Positions 1 to 13,304 of a DNA stretch of 64,000 nucleotides are shown one piece after another. The notes beneath the pieces were generated by a model that ran no database searches, was not told where the DNA came from, and saw only the letters and a program-made list of their open reading frames with translations. Source of the stretch: Symsagittifera roscoffensis (taxonomy: Eukaryota; Xenacoelomorpha; Acoela; Convolutidae); NCBI RefSeq assembly GCF_963678635.1, contig NC_087068.1:5584382-5648381 (forward strand). The letters run 5' to 3'. How positions within the stretch are numbered: the stretch's first letter is position 1; each line of letters starts with the position of its first letter. The position numbers were made by a program, and so were the translations under genes.

Positions 1-2383
1 GCTGGGCGGCCAGTTTATTTTAAGGTTAACTTTTCAATTCGAGACAAGTAATTTGAGGCAAAGCTCTCAATGGTTTTTGAATAGTTATATCTTCAGCAGT
101 TCATTAAAAAAAACTACTTTCTAAGTTCATATAACTGAAGAAGAACGTTCCGGCAAAGTTGAGGGAATAGTGTCGGTCCCCTCTCGGTGTCAATCAACTG
201 TTGCTTTTATTTGGTTTCTATAAATGCCAGTTTGTAATTGCAAATTACAAAATCGAAATATATTTGCAAATTAAGTCAAATTAAATTTAAAACGGACAAA
301 CATTGAAAATTGTTGCTTGCATGTTTACTTGTAAACGTCTTCATGCCAGAAAACAGTATCCTTCCGGCGAGAATATTTAGGGTCAATGTGTAGAATAGCA
401 CTGTTTTCTTTCGATTTTCTCAGAAAACAAAATTGAGGAGAAACCTTTCTTACTGAAAAACTGCTTTGGAAACTACCACGGGGTTTGGCTTGCACCGCAA
501 AAAAAGAGAGCTTGCTCCTAAGATGATAGCATTATAGACTGGAACGCTACAGTAAGTTGGTTAAATGTAAAAGTACGACTGTACGAAAAAAATTTGAAAG
601 AAAAGGTCTACAAGTAACCGTACAATTATGTCGATGTACACACGGTAATGTACACTCAACAGTTACGGTTTCAAGCAGTTCGTTTAGGCACTGAAACAAA
701 AAAGTGCTGGAACTGAAGCGGACAAGTTGAGTTCTTGATCTGAAAATCAGACAACCCCTAGGAGTAAAAACCTTAGGTAAGAAATCAGCCTAAACCCGCA
801 CAGAACAAGGGCTAAGAACGGGAACTGACGTTGACAGAATGTTTTCGGGGTCGATATGTAAGGTTTCCGTTAAGGACCGTTTCGGACCAATTTGAGTGAA
901 CTGTTATAAATTCGCGTAAACCCTTGGAGTAAAATGAGAGGAACAAAATTGTCTCCTAGAACTCACTCAACAACGCACAATTTGGTTTGGAGGAATCAGT
1001 TTTGGAGTTTTAGAACCTTAAAATCCAACGCTTTGGAGTCAAATTAACTTTTGCGGAAGGAAATTGAACTTTTGTGTTAAGTTTTTCTGGAGCATTCAAA
1101 TATTGTTGGTGCTCATTTTATGAAAATCCCTTAACAGGTTTTCCCAAGTTTATGGAGCTTTTGCGCAAGCTAAAAGGAGACTTTAGGAGTTAGTTCGGCT
1201 GTGATTAAGTTTGTACTCAAAAGTCGTTGATTCAAGTTTACTGCTAGAAAATTGGGTCGAAATTAACGTTCTGACAATTTTTACTCCCTTTTCCTACCCT
1301 GGAGTTGTACAACTGCCAAAACTCGATTGAATTCAGGGTTGTCAGAATATTCGGTAACATCTTTCCTATAACTCAACAGTTTGATCAGAAAAATGTTTCA
1401 CGTTTTTAGCAACCGCAGGGCATTTGAACAAACTCTAATCAAACTCAACAGTTTCGTGAACAACTCAATCTATTAAAACTTTTTGCAATAAGTACCAGCT
1501 GAACAGAAACAAATTTCTCAGCAACGCCAACAAACAAACATTTTGCTAAAGCCGAAATTTGTCTCTAGTCCAAGTTGTTTTATTCTAAGATTAAAGTCTA
1601 AGGTTCAATTTCTTCCAAATTTGCAGCTGGGCGGGGGGAAAATAGCCACTTTCTTTTGGGTTAGTTGTTTGGCAAACTTTTGAAGAAACAGGCCGAAAAG
1701 AACAAATTTGTCCAAAAAATTGAAAACTTTCAGCGCGCTCTCCCGTCAAGAATAGTATAAAATGTCCCGAAGGTGCCTTGGCTCTTTTTTCCTTCCCACC
1801 ACCTGTGAATCTTTTAGAAGAATTTTTCTTTTTACACTATCGGATTCTTATAAAATTTAGCATACGGACTAATTAGGCTATGACAAACATATTTGGTCTC
1901 CATACTTGACTTGGTAAAACCTAGTACCAAAGTGTATTAGTTCTTACGAGTTTTTAAAATAGTACCAAAGGGTAGTCAGAGTGTCGAATCCTTGAAAACC
2001 CTCTCCCACCCCTCCCACCGGCCCCCTAAACTCGCTACTTTCATGACAATCGGACAAAAAGAACAGTAACTTAAACTATAAAAACTTGCAGGTGGGGAAA
2101 AGGAAAAAGATCCCTGCCTTCAGGCTTTTTTAGGCTCTTTTCTACTCCTCCCTCCCTCCGCCTTCCAAATATTTTTAAATAGTTGTTTCATATGGAATTT
2201 TTTTTTAAACGCGTAGTGTTACAGTATGTAAAGTATGTAGTACAAATCTGTTCACAATTGTTAATTTGTTCACCATGCCAAATTTCATTGCACTATGACA
2301 ATGTTAAAGCATTGTTTAGAATTTTTTTTTGATGCTCTAAGCTGCAATCAAACATTTTAGCGTGAAAAAGTAAACAGGCTTGC
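1..2383. other. AT-rich stretch without a recognisable gene
   Basis: I see no convincing exon or repeat family here. It may hold introns or downstream exons of the minus-strand gene whose first two exons lie at 2384-3283, but I could not pick any out by reading frame plus splice borders. T-rich and A-rich runs are frequent. Confidence 0.5.
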
Positions 2384-2622
2384 CTACACACTATTACATG
2401 CAAACCGCCGTAGAAAACAATTATGAATAGTTTCACGAGGTGGTAGCAAGGCAAACTGGACAAGTGCCGGGGTGTTTTCTATGATTTCCCAGCAGTTTTG
2501 CAATATTGAGAATTTGGCGATGAAGACTCTCTTGAGCGCGTATGTTTTTGAGTCTTCGAAAGACACCCGAGACGATGCAGGCCCTCTAACTCCATTGTTG
2601 TTCGATCTCGACTGCTGCTGAC
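2384..2622 (-). CDS. second exon of an unidentified host gene
   Basis: On the minus strand an AG acceptor ends at 2623 and the open frame runs from 2622 to a TAG at 2384-2386, or to an earlier donor. Exon 1 ends in phase 1 (one base of a codon) and this exon supplies the two bases that complete a glycine codon, so the frame continues without adjustment. The encoded stretch starts with a Gln run and a Ser/Asn-rich linker, followed by an ordered-looking segment containing FEDSKTYALKRVF, ILQNCWEIIENTP and ALLPPRE. I do not recognise the family. The exon may end before the TAG, for example at a GTAATA after the codon for alanine near the end. Confidence rests on the phase match and on higher coding character than the surroundings. 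Confidence 0.5.
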
Positions 2623-3138
2623 CTGATTGACACATTTTAAAATCCCATATCAGCACTAGCTAAGATTAAAAACTTCCCGTTTAATAGCACCACAGCCTGT
2701 TTTTTTTTTTTAATTTTGGGTCAAGATGTCTGCGACTTATTTTTAGACTTTCAAGTCGCACGGATATGAATTCCGCGATAGAAATTTCATAGTTTGGACA
2801 TAGTTTGGTTTTATAGCCGCGGACAAACTCTTGAGATATCGATTTTCGCTATCTCTAGAAAATATCGAGCTCTTTTCCAGTTCCCCACCCCTCTCCTTTT
2901 CCAGTAAAATTACAAAAACGAATTGATCGGAAATGGTTCGCACGGCGTTTTGCATGATGTAGGAAACGTTGTAGAAATTTGGTCACCTGTGCACGCTGAC
3001 AACTTTTATTGCAGTTTATATTATGAAAAATCATCGTAAATAGATTTTAATCGACTGAATTTCAGAAAAATCAAAGGGAGGGGGACTGGAGAAGAGCCAA
3101 ATATCGAAATAGTGCGACAAGAAGTAACAAAAATACAC

Positions 3139-3283
3139 CTGCAGACATTTTGGAGGTGGCCTCGACTAGTTGGAACTGTGACTCATCTAACTCGTCCTCG
3201 AATACCACTCGCGACTTGCGCTGCTCACTCATTCGCGTAGTCGCGTCAGTCTGCTCTGAGCTGCTGCGCCTTCGGGCCGCCAT
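3139..3283 (-). CDS. first coding exon of an unidentified host gene
   Basis: The ATG is at 3283-3281 on the minus strand, in a good context (ACGATGG). It lies in a short GC- and CpG-rich island that stands out from the AT-rich surroundings. The exon encodes 48 residues beginning MAARRRSSSEQ, with SRVVFEDELDESQFQL near the end, and stops at a GCAG|GTGTAT donor (exon ends 3139). The predicted intron is 3138-2623, 516 nt. It joins in phase to the exon at 2622-2384. Product unknown: an Arg/Ser-rich N terminus and an acidic patch are all that can be read. The frame could also run on past the donor into a hydrophobic tail (to about 3071) if not spliced, but the CpG island, start context and phase match favour splicing. 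Confidence 0.55.
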
Positions 3284-3534
3284 CGTCCAAATCAAACTCC
3301 CCAACACTTCTTATAGTAAAAAAGTTATAAGCAGATGCAGATATAATAACCAAATAAATGTAATTTTACAAAGATAAAGCTATAGCGATGAGCAAAATTC
3401 AAAAACATTCGCACGTGCTGGAATGAAATTGACAGGACAGGACGTTGCCTCGAACTTACAGACATAGGTGACAATCAAAATGAACTTTAAATGTCGTAAA
3501 AAATTTTACAAAAAAATTTAATAATACTTATTTT

Positions 3535-3975
3535 AACAATCATAATAATAAAATAATAATAATAATAAAATAATAAAATAATCATAATAATAATAATCAT
3601 AATAATAATCATCATGATAATAAGCATAATCATAACAACAGTCATAATCATAAAAATCATAAAATTAATAATCATAATAATCATAATAATCATCATAGTA
3701 ATGATAGTAATCATAATCACAATGATAACAATAATCATAATAATGATAATAATAATGATAATAATAATCATCATAATAATCATAATAATAGTAATCATAA
3801 TAATGATAATAATCGTGATAATAATCATAATAATAATCATAATAATAATCATAATAATAATCATAATAATCATAAAAATAATCATAATAATCATAATCAT
3901 ATTAATCAAAATAATCATAATAATCATAATAATCACAATAATCATAATACTAATCATAGTAATCATAATAATTAT
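3535..3975. repeat. ATC/AAT trinucleotide microsatellite
   Basis: About 440 bp of imperfect AAT and ATC triplets (units like AATAATCATAATAAT). The long Ile/Met-rich open frames on both strands are by-products of the repeat and are not genes. Confidence 0.95.
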
Positions 3976-6900
3976 AATCATAGCCTCTTTTCCACATTCC
4001 CCAACATTTCATGTTTTCATTTTTCATAGTTGGTTGCATGTTATTATAGCAAACTGCGTAAGATGTAATGTAAATAATGAAACACCAATTCATTCATAAT
4101 TGTTGGTTTGTTCACCATTTAAGCTTTCCTTCCCTTTTGATAACAATAAAATAGTTTTCAAAACGGAATTTCAAAAGTTAGAAGCTTTGAAAAAGAGCCA
4201 AAATACAGATATAAAACACATGCGCAGCAGGCCGATACTTTTTTATGATGTGCACTCTTTTGTTCCGACTTTCGAAGAAAGTGAGGCCTATATATGCTAG
4301 GGCTGGTTTTTTGTGCAGATCATTTTTTTTAGCTCAATTAGTTCCCTGAACCTACGTGTGCGCAGCTGTGCCCGGACACCACTTTGTTAGTGTCACTGTC
4401 TGTTGAAGCTGAAACGAGTCTATCTAAACTGCTCGTTTTGTACTTTGATGTTCAAAGCCTTTTAAGTATTTAAAGGTGGCAAATTATATGCATCTGCAAA
4501 ATCTTTCCAAACTGAAATGAGGAAGGCTAATTGGTCTTACTTATTTCAAATACGCAACTTTTTTTAACATTTAGAAATGATATTATCAATCTAAAACCAC
4601 AGAACGGGCAGTCGGATTTTTCAGGGTTTTGCCTTGATTTTTCAGGGTTTTGCCCAGGGAAAAGCAGTCTTGCATTAGTTTAACATTGTTATTTTGAATA
4701 GGTTAGTACTTCACTTTAAGAACTATGCGGTCTTTTGTTTTTTCAGTTTTTTCCACAGTTGAAGTTTTCTCCATTAAAGCACGTTTGTCCTTTATTTTGA
4801 TGCTCTAATCTTGAAATTTGATGCTCTAGTTGAAGTTTAGTGAAAGAGTCAAGTCACTCGAAAAAAGCATGAGTTAAAAACAGTTCCCTCAACTTTTATC
4901 ACTACTTCAAAAAAACTATATCTTCTTTTGCCTATATCTTCTTTTGGTACCCAACTATCTCACTTGTAGCAAAAAGTGTATAGTCGTTTATATATAAGAT
5001 TATATGTATCAATTAAAGATGTCCGGCTCTCGAAGAGAAAATTTCCCGACATGTTTCAATAATTTTATTCCACTTCAAAGCTATTGACTTTTTAGTCCAT
5101 AATTTGAAAGTTTAATTTCAGTTTTCTATGCACCAAGCTCATGCACAATTTGTTCCGCAATCAAAAATAAAAATAAAGATGAGGAAAACTCATTTTTAGA
5201 AAAATGTGTTCAAACTTTCGAAGAAAACATTTATCCTTGCGCGGTTTTTTTAATTTCTGTTAATTCATTTTTTTTATCCAAGCAAAAAAATGTTTATCAT
5301 CTGAATCATATTGTTATCCGGAGCATTTAGGAGCATTAACTGTTATCCGGAGCATAAATTATATAGGATAATTATCACGCATTGTATGCGTTTTTATAAG
5401 ACGCATAAGCGGCGGGTTATTGCGTTCCAAGTTGAATTGAGGGAAACCATTTGGTCTTATTAAAAAGATACTTTAAATATATTCTTTTGTAATATATCAA
5501 TTAACTCGTAAATTACGTCGCCAATTTTTCAACCATAAAAATTTTAAATGGCTCCAAGGTGAAGTCTGAGCATTGGTGGCTTCGCCCTGATATAAGTGCA
5601 GTCTTGATACTAATTTGACTGAACTATAGCTTGGATTCACTCAAAAGACAAAGTCGCTTCACAAAATTTAATTCAATACGCATTTAGGTGAATTTATCAA
5701 AGAAAAAATTAAACTGCTTGCTTAACTGCAAAACTAAGTCGGCTCTTACATACTTCATTTGATCATTTGTTTAATTTTAGACATTTGCAAATGCAAAGGT
5801 TTATCTTGCAAACAAGCAAAACAGAGTGTGTTGTTCCAGTGCATATTTTTTGCCCATTGTTTTTCTGTTTTTACCAGGAACTCGCTTAATTATCCAAAAC
5901 ATAGCGCTTAAAATATATCAAAAAATTGTGATCAAAAATCAAAGATGCGTAGGATCCTTGTAATGATTCGAGGTTTGTTTATTAAATGCATGATTCAAAA
6001 CAAAAATGGCCTCGGTCTGACCCTGATTTAAGATCACTGATTATTGATCAGAGTCATAAATTTTACAATATATGTTTAAAAGTTTTGTGGTTCTGTTTGA
6101 AAAATCTTTTGGAGTATACTTGTAACTGATGTCCTGAATCATATGACTTAAATTAGCCGTACCCAATGGAGGCTGTTTTTCAAGATCGAAGTTTAAAATA
6201 GATTATCTAGCTTAATTGTCTCGTATTTTTTTTGCAGAAAAGATTTATTTTTTTTTCTAATTTTGAAATGGACAGTTTCTGGAAAGATATAACCAAAAAC
6301 CAGTTCACTTCTCAACCGCAACGAGATAAACATGCTACGAGTATACACAATAACAGTAGAAAAACAACGAAAATTAACATTTGTTATAACAACTGTTATT
6401 TTTCTAAAACTATCAATTTTCTTTAAGGGCTGTAGCATAGTGTTTAGCACAATCAGCTAGAAAACACCACCAGGAGCATTTTTTCTAACTCAAAAAGCCT
6501 GGTTTTAACCAATTGGTGATCAGAATTAAATTGAGAAATAAGAAAATTAAAGAAAATCCCTGCTTTTTCTAAACATTTCAAAAAGAATTTCTGACCAGAA
6601 ATTAGGTTAGATATAAAGTATTTCAGGTCAGAAATAAAGAATTTTCTCGGTACGGGTAAAAGTTTTTTTATTTGGATTTTTCAATTCAACGTTTTCTTGA
6701 GCTTTTTCAAGTTTTTCAGTAAATCATTCCAATTCTCGGGGCCTCTTTCAGCATACAAAAACTCTTCTAAATAATTTTCAACAACTTGTTTAGCACTAAT
6801 TTTTTCAATCTAGTTTTTATGTAAACTTTTTCATGATTTGATTTTTTTTCAAGTAAGTTTTTCAAGCAAGTTTTTTCTTATTTAAAGGACGTTTTTTCAG

Positions 6901-9900
6901 TAAACAGATCAAAACTTTTCAGCAAATTATAGTTTTTATTTTGAATAAATCTACAAGAAGTGTGTTGTTTTTAAAAATAGTAAAAAACATCTTTCAGACA
7001 ACTTTTATCACTTATTTGGATCACACCCAGTTTATTTGGCGATTCAATAATCGACTTTTTTCTGCAATATTCTAATGAAAAACTTTCCACTATAACTGAA
7101 AAGGGACAAATCTGCAGATCGAAAAGATAAAAGCGGCATTGACGGCAATTTATGCCGTAAGATGTACGGTGACCGGATTTCAAAATCATTTTCATTGGAT
7201 TATACGCAAATTAATCAGCGTTTCGTGTTTCTTAATTCTACTGCAATTACTTGAATAATATTCAATATTGTTATATAATAAGACTGTCGGTCAATAGATG
7301 GTAGCTTCGTGAATGTATTTTGATGCAAACAAAATTTATAGGGTGAAGTGATTCATTTACATTTTATTTATAATATATCTTTTCTTGTTTAGTTTTTCAT
7401 TAGGTTCTTGAAATCCAATTGATAACATTTTATTGAGATTTTGTAAGAAAATAAGGTGTGTTATCAATATTTTTGGAAGACTCGGAGAAAATAGTTTGAT
7501 GAAACTGAGAGAAGTACTTACAATGTTAACCATAAATGTTTTAGTTTACAAGATGAAGAGGAAGTTTTTCAAATGACTTTTGTTTGCTTCAAAGCTATTA
7601 TTCTAAACATTTAATCTCTGAAAAAGGTATCCGCTAGAACTCCAAATTAGTATCCACTAGAACTCCAAACGTATCAACCAAATCTACAAATCAGAGCTAT
7701 TTATCACGGGGACAAAAATTTTATAAAGCACTCGAGTAAATGGATGATTGAGAAAGAGGGAATTTGAGAAGTGGAAAAATTTATTTATTAAAAGGTGATG
7801 ATCATATGACATACGTTTTTTTTTGCTCGACAGAAAATTAAAAATAAGGAAAGGATTTTCAATCTTTTGTCTATTTTTACCAAAGCTCGCCACATTGTTA
7901 CGCTTAACCGTTCTCACGCTTGAGAAAACAAAAATGATGTAACAAAATTAATTCAAATGACGTATAATTGCTTCAGCACGGTTTTAAGTTAGTGCAAAAA
8001 TTAGTAGAAAAAATTTGACACCCGGTTGAAGCTTCAATTTAGGATTACTCTGCTATTTTAGGTAAAATGGTGCTCTCCCACTCATAACGCTGCGTTGTTT
8101 GTTTTTTATTAGGGACTTTTTGAATCAACAAAAATAAGCGGATCAATTTTTGCTTGCTTACACTAACGAACCGCAACATTTTAATGTTTCTAAAAAGCTT
8201 CAGCGCAAAACCTATAGAATTTTTTTAATTAAAGTTTTCAACATCAAAACTTGGCGCGATATTGTTTCAAAACTAATGTGAAATCTTTTTGATTTCAGTT
8301 TTCGTAAAAACACAACTTTAATTGTCATAACAAGAGTCAGTATGATATCTTTTATATCTGTTGGTTTTCCATAGTGTGAATGAATGCATTGCATAATTCA
8401 GACTCATGAGTATAAAGTTTTGCTCAGTTTAAGCAGTTGAAGCCAAACCAAAATTGAAAATCCATCATTAATATCAAAACTTGTTTGTCAACAGCTTCGC
8501 AAAAACTTAATAGCTTATTTGAAAATCAATTTTAATTTTTTTTACATCTGATTTTTTTTGTTTAGGATAATGATTCGCGCTTACTTGTGGCTCAGAGCGG
8601 ATCAGGGATTTTTTGAGGTACACATGGCGGATTGGAGGTTTTTTCGACAGGTAGTAATTTTTTTTTACAAAACTTGAGGGATGGTTGATGAAATGGATCT
8701 CATAAAATTACCTGAGGAATGGTCGATAAAATGGATCTCATGAAAATCCTGGGGACATATCCTCACCCCGCCCTCCTAATTTTGCCCCACTAGCGGTTGT
8801 GATTTTGAGTGACCGCAACACCCTTTTCTAGTAACGTTTGGTTGGCACAGGAGCGTTTGTATGTTTTTTTTTCGGCTCTGTGCTATCTCGAACACATTAG
8901 CAAATCCTCCCCTTGCTATAACAACTCCACGGCAATGATTTTTTTAAATTTTAGTTATTAGACTGGGGTTTGATTGGAAACAACCACTATGGAATCCAAA
9001 ACTTCAGAAGGTTGAGAAAAACAATGGAGCAAACAAAATCAAGCTGAATGGAGGAACCTTCAATTAATGTTTAGAAACATTAGAAATCAATGTTCAAAGC
9101 AAGCTATAAATGTAACTGGTTTTATAACTTCATTTGTTTTTCGCTACGTGTCAATTGTTTTAATTTTGCATAAATATGTTTCTCAGATATGAGCTTGAGT
9201 AGTCTTTTAAAAGTTGATTTTCTCATGTTTTCACAGTCTTTTACAACAACAAAGATTTCAATTAGATTTTTTTCTTTACAAATACCCAAGAAAGTTTTTC
9301 CCTGCTAAGAAAAGGAAAGGTGAGATTGCAGTTTTATGTTACCATGCTGGAAGTATACAGGAAAATCCTTGCTTTTAAAGAACAGAAAATGCCTTAAGGC
9401 CAAATTCTTTTTTGCACAAAAATGTCTTGCGGTACGCCGATTAAACGCTACAAAGTCAAACTAAAGTCATGCGAAAGAAAATCAAAGCATAGCTTTTAAA
9501 CTACAATATTGATCAAATGTAACGGCACATTCTAGCTTTTACTTTCCGAAATGCGCAATTAAAGGACTACATTGGACAAAATTTTTGCGAGTTTAAAATT
9601 GAGAGCAACTTGTGTAAGTTAACCTCTCTAAAATATCAGCTTTTGGTATCAAAGATTGGTCTATAAAATTAGTTTTACCCGCTGCAGTAGGTTTTCCCAA
9701 CATGAAACGTTTTATGGGGTCTGATTTCCAAAATCTATCACACTAAATGAACTAGTTTTTTGTCAAGTTCTTTCAAAAGCCTGAAAGAAGTGTTTCGCAT
9801 CAATTTAATAATAAAGAAGTTAGACGCGTTCCTAAAACCCAGTGTAGTTAATTAAACTAGCATTTTGAAACAGAGATTGACTTGGTATGTCCTCTGAACT

Positions 9901-10539
9901 AATTGATGATTGTGTTCATAAAAATAGTCTAAGAGCCTTTGCTGTCGGTCAGAACAAAAGGTCAATCAAAATCTAAAAATTATTTGGAAGTAAAAAGTTT
10001 TCCAGCAGGGCATTTTAGGAAACAAAAAACAAAAAATTGGTGTCCATTAGATTTACTTTGTGCTTAAGTTTTCTTTTTTGTTTGACCAGAATAAGTGAAG
10101 AGGAAACTAAAATGCAAAAACAGGCAACAAAATCTGAAACTGGCAAGAACGATTCAGAAGTACGAGAAGATGAATTTTGAACTGCACGTCTGTCGCTCAC
10201 CCGTTGATACTGTAGATTTGATTGCGTGCGTTTATAGACAGTTCATAAAAGATCACTATGTGAAACTCATTGTATGAACAAAAATAGTTAATCTGCAGCG
10301 TGCCTTCCAACGGCGTGAAAAAAAACTCTTTGCATGCACATTACAAAATTTTTTTACTCAAAAACAAAAAGAAAAAAAGCCTGAGCACATCAGTTTTTGT
10401 TGACTTGAGCATTTTCGCAATTCGTTTTTCACGGATTCGGGAAATTACGTCACTGTCTGCGAGCCTGGTTGCCCTCTGATGGTTAATTAATTCCATCGTG
10501 CATGAAAAAACAGTTACGAAACTACTACACAAGGACATA
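3976..10539. other. long AT-rich stretch without a recognisable gene
   Basis: Both strands hold only short chance open frames rich in Phe, Lys, Ile and Asn. I see no exon pair with matching phases, no RNA gene and no known transposon domain. Confidence 0.5.
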
Positions 10540-12590
10540 TAAAAATTGCAAGTTAAACTGTTTTGACATGTTTTAAAATACAATGTGCAAAGCTTCTGTT
10601 CAATGCAAAAATTTTTTGCACCACCGAATAATTCATTTACTGGCATATCATAGGAATTATTGCCAACAAACAATGAATAAATATTTTAGAAAGTTTTTAC
10701 CGGTCCTAGTAAATTTCTGGTCTGAAATGAATGTTTGGTTCTCGGAAAAAAACACGTAGCTGGGTAGATTTTTGCTAGAAAGGAAACGAAGGACACAATT
10801 TTAGCGTAATGAAATATCCATCTATTATCTTTTTGTTCGAAATTTTGAAGAGAGTGACGAAATTTATATGCTCGGGATGGTTTGTCTTCTCCAAGCAAGT
10901 TCCCATTTTTAATTGGAATTTGTTGACGGAATTTCATAAACAAGTTTAAATGTTATCGTTCTCTTCGCCTCAATAGTGAAAATAAGTGTGATCATTTTTG
11001 TGATCATTTTTGTCAATTAATGGGTGTTTAAAAGATGCCATTTTGGCCATTTTAAGACAATTAATGTGCGATAAATTCATGCTTTTTTACGCGGAAGGGG
11101 CGATGTAAACCAGGCTAGAAAGAAGTGTCCCTGATTAATTTAGGGTATGCAAAGAAATAAAAAATTAACAAAGAAAAAAAATTCATAAATTTAGTTTGTG
11201 GATTTTCAAATAAATTTGACATCAACAAATTTTGACAATCTTTGACAAAAAACGAACAAACAATTAGTCTTGAAAGTTTGACTTCAGTTTTAGAATTTTT
11301 CTAGAGTAAATTTTTCTTTGCTCATTTTCTATCGTTCATTCGTTTCTGTTTGTTGAGTTTAATAGAGTACTAAACAAAACAATGTTTTCTTGGGCTAGGA
11401 TTAGTGTTTGGTTCCCATAAAAACACGTAGTTGCGTAAATCTTCGGTAACAAAATCATTATTCAACACAGTTTTAACGAAAAAATTTTTCCAGTCCTCAT
11501 GTTTTTGATCCAACTTTCAAAGAAAGTGACAAAAAACTTGTCGCGGGAGGGGGTTATTTTGTCTACAAACAAATTTCGACTTTTTATTGGCCTTTTCGAC
11601 AAATTAAAAAGTTGATTCGAAAGTTTTGTGCTTCTTATAGGTAGTTCACCAGTGATCATGCTTGTAAAAAATTCGGGGTTGAAAAGCTGCCATGTAGAAA
11701 TTGCTTTTCTGGGTCAATTATTGCGCTCTACACTGTCAAATGAAACAACCAAACTTTATCAAAACGTGAGCATTTTTTTAAATAGTTTATCGTCTGATTT
11801 TTTGTCCTATCCTGTAGTTCTAACCTAACTGGCTTGAACTAAAAACTCTTATTTTTTAAAAACATAATACTGGCAAATGAATGCTTAAATCATTCTCAAG
11901 AAAAAAAAATGATTATCTGCATATTAGACTTATTTCTTTGAAAATTGAGAACATAAAAAAACTGAACTTTAAAAGTTTACTTGTGCATTATCGAATAATT
12001 CAAACATCGGCAAATCATAAGAGTTATTGCCAGAAAATCATGAATAAATAATTCCGAAACTTTGTTACCAGTCTTAGTAAATTTCTGGAAGAAAAAATTT
12101 TTTGCACATTTTTATAACATTTATTTGTTTTTCGCACCTTTAATAAATACTTATCCAAAACAATGTTTTTCTAGTCTCAGTGTAGTGTTTGAATCTCACA
12201 AAAAACACTTAACTGCGTAAGTTTTTGGTAGAAAGGAAATGAACGATACAATATTAGCGCCATGAAATTTCTATCCATTATCTTTTTCTTCCAAAATTCC
12301 AAGAAAATCACAAACAATTTGTGCTGGGAATGGTTTGTCTTTCTCCAAACAAAGTCTTGTTTTTCAAATAGAGTTTTTGTTGACGGAAATGCAAAAAACT
12401 GTTCAAATGTTATTGTTTTCTTGAGCTCAATAGTGAAAACGTATTTCACATGTGATCATGTTTTTTAGTTATTGGGTGTTAAAAAGATGCCATTTTGGCC
12501 ACTTTAGAAGAAATAATGTGCAATAAGTTTCATGTTTTTTTTACGCGGAAAGGGCGAATTGAACCACGCTAGAAATTGTTTCAAACTAAG
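10540..12590. repeat. diverged tandem duplication, unit about 1.4 kb, with a partial third copy
   Basis: Blocks at about 10540-11130 and 11975-12580 align along most of their length. Shared landmarks are GTAAATTTCTGG, AAGATGCCATTTTGGCCA, a GTGATCAT segment and TTTTTTACGCGGAA. A shorter copy lies at about 11330-11650 (shared landmarks: AACAATGTTTT followed by GTGTTTGG). The copies differ by many substitutions and small indels, so the duplication is old. No coding content is evident; the unit may be a non-autonomous transposon or satellite monomer. Confidence 0.75.
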
Positions 12591-12598
12591 TTAGGATA

Positions 12599-12790
12599 CG
12601 GTAATCATACCTTACCGCATGCTAATTTATCCTTTCCTTTAAGTAGCGTGTGTGTGAGGAAAGATTTTATGAAAAATCTAGAAATTGGCTAGAAACAGGC
12701 TAGAAACTTTTCCAAATTATATTAGGGTTTGCTAATCATAGCGTACCGCATGCTAATTAGTTCACTTTTTTTAAATAGCGCGTGTGGGAA
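12599..12790. repeat. two-copy tandem repeat around CCGCATGCTAAT
   Basis: Segments at about 12599-12663 and 12731-12790 share TAATCATA, then ACCGCATGCTAAT, then TAGCGYGTGTG. Function unknown. Confidence 0.6.
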
Positions 12791-12855
12791 GATATATACA
12801 AAAAAAAATTATTTTTTTTTCGAAAGTTTTAATTTTTGTTTAAATAAACACTCCA

Positions 12856-12905
12856 GAGAGGTAAGGCTCAGTGGTAAGAGTTAGGGCGTCGCTTTGATAC
12901 GAGCA
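12856..12905 (+). other. tRNA-like A-box fragment, possibly a SINE relic
   Basis: GGCTCAGTGGTAAGAG matches the D-arm and A-box pattern of tRNA genes. No matching B box (GGTTCGAATCC type), anticodon stem or acceptor stem follows, so this is not a functional tRNA gene. A decayed tRNA-derived SINE head is possible, and so is chance. Confidence 0.25.
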
Positions 12906-13304
12906 TTCTTGTTTTTACCAGAGAATCAGTTTACAACTTCCAAGCTTTATCAGAATTGTGTTCTCGTAGTTTTTTGTTTTCTGTTGTCTTATCATGTAGC
13001 TCTGATCGATTTATCTTGACTCAAATTAGAACTCGTTATTTCTAGCAAATCAAGCCAGCGAATGATTAAACTACTAGTTAGTTAGCGAGAAAATTTTGAT
13101 GCTGAATTGATGAGCACTATGAGAATTCGTTTTAGAACAGTTTAGCTTCTTTACATTCCCTCCAGGACATATCCATTTAAATTTATTCATGAATGATAAA
13201 TCAAAAAAATTTAAATTGATTATCCCAAACAGTTTGGACCTTCAGATCAAAGCTCAAAAGATTGCTGTTAAGTTCTCAAAAAACAAAGAACGAAGCACTA
13301 CCCG

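Noticed and set aside
3487-4099. Long Ile/Met-rich open frames on both strands
   Set aside because: They are translations of the AAT/ATC microsatellite in frames that happen to lack stops.
12856-12905. Functional tRNA gene
   Set aside because: Only an A-box-like piece is present; no B box, anticodon arm or acceptor pairing.
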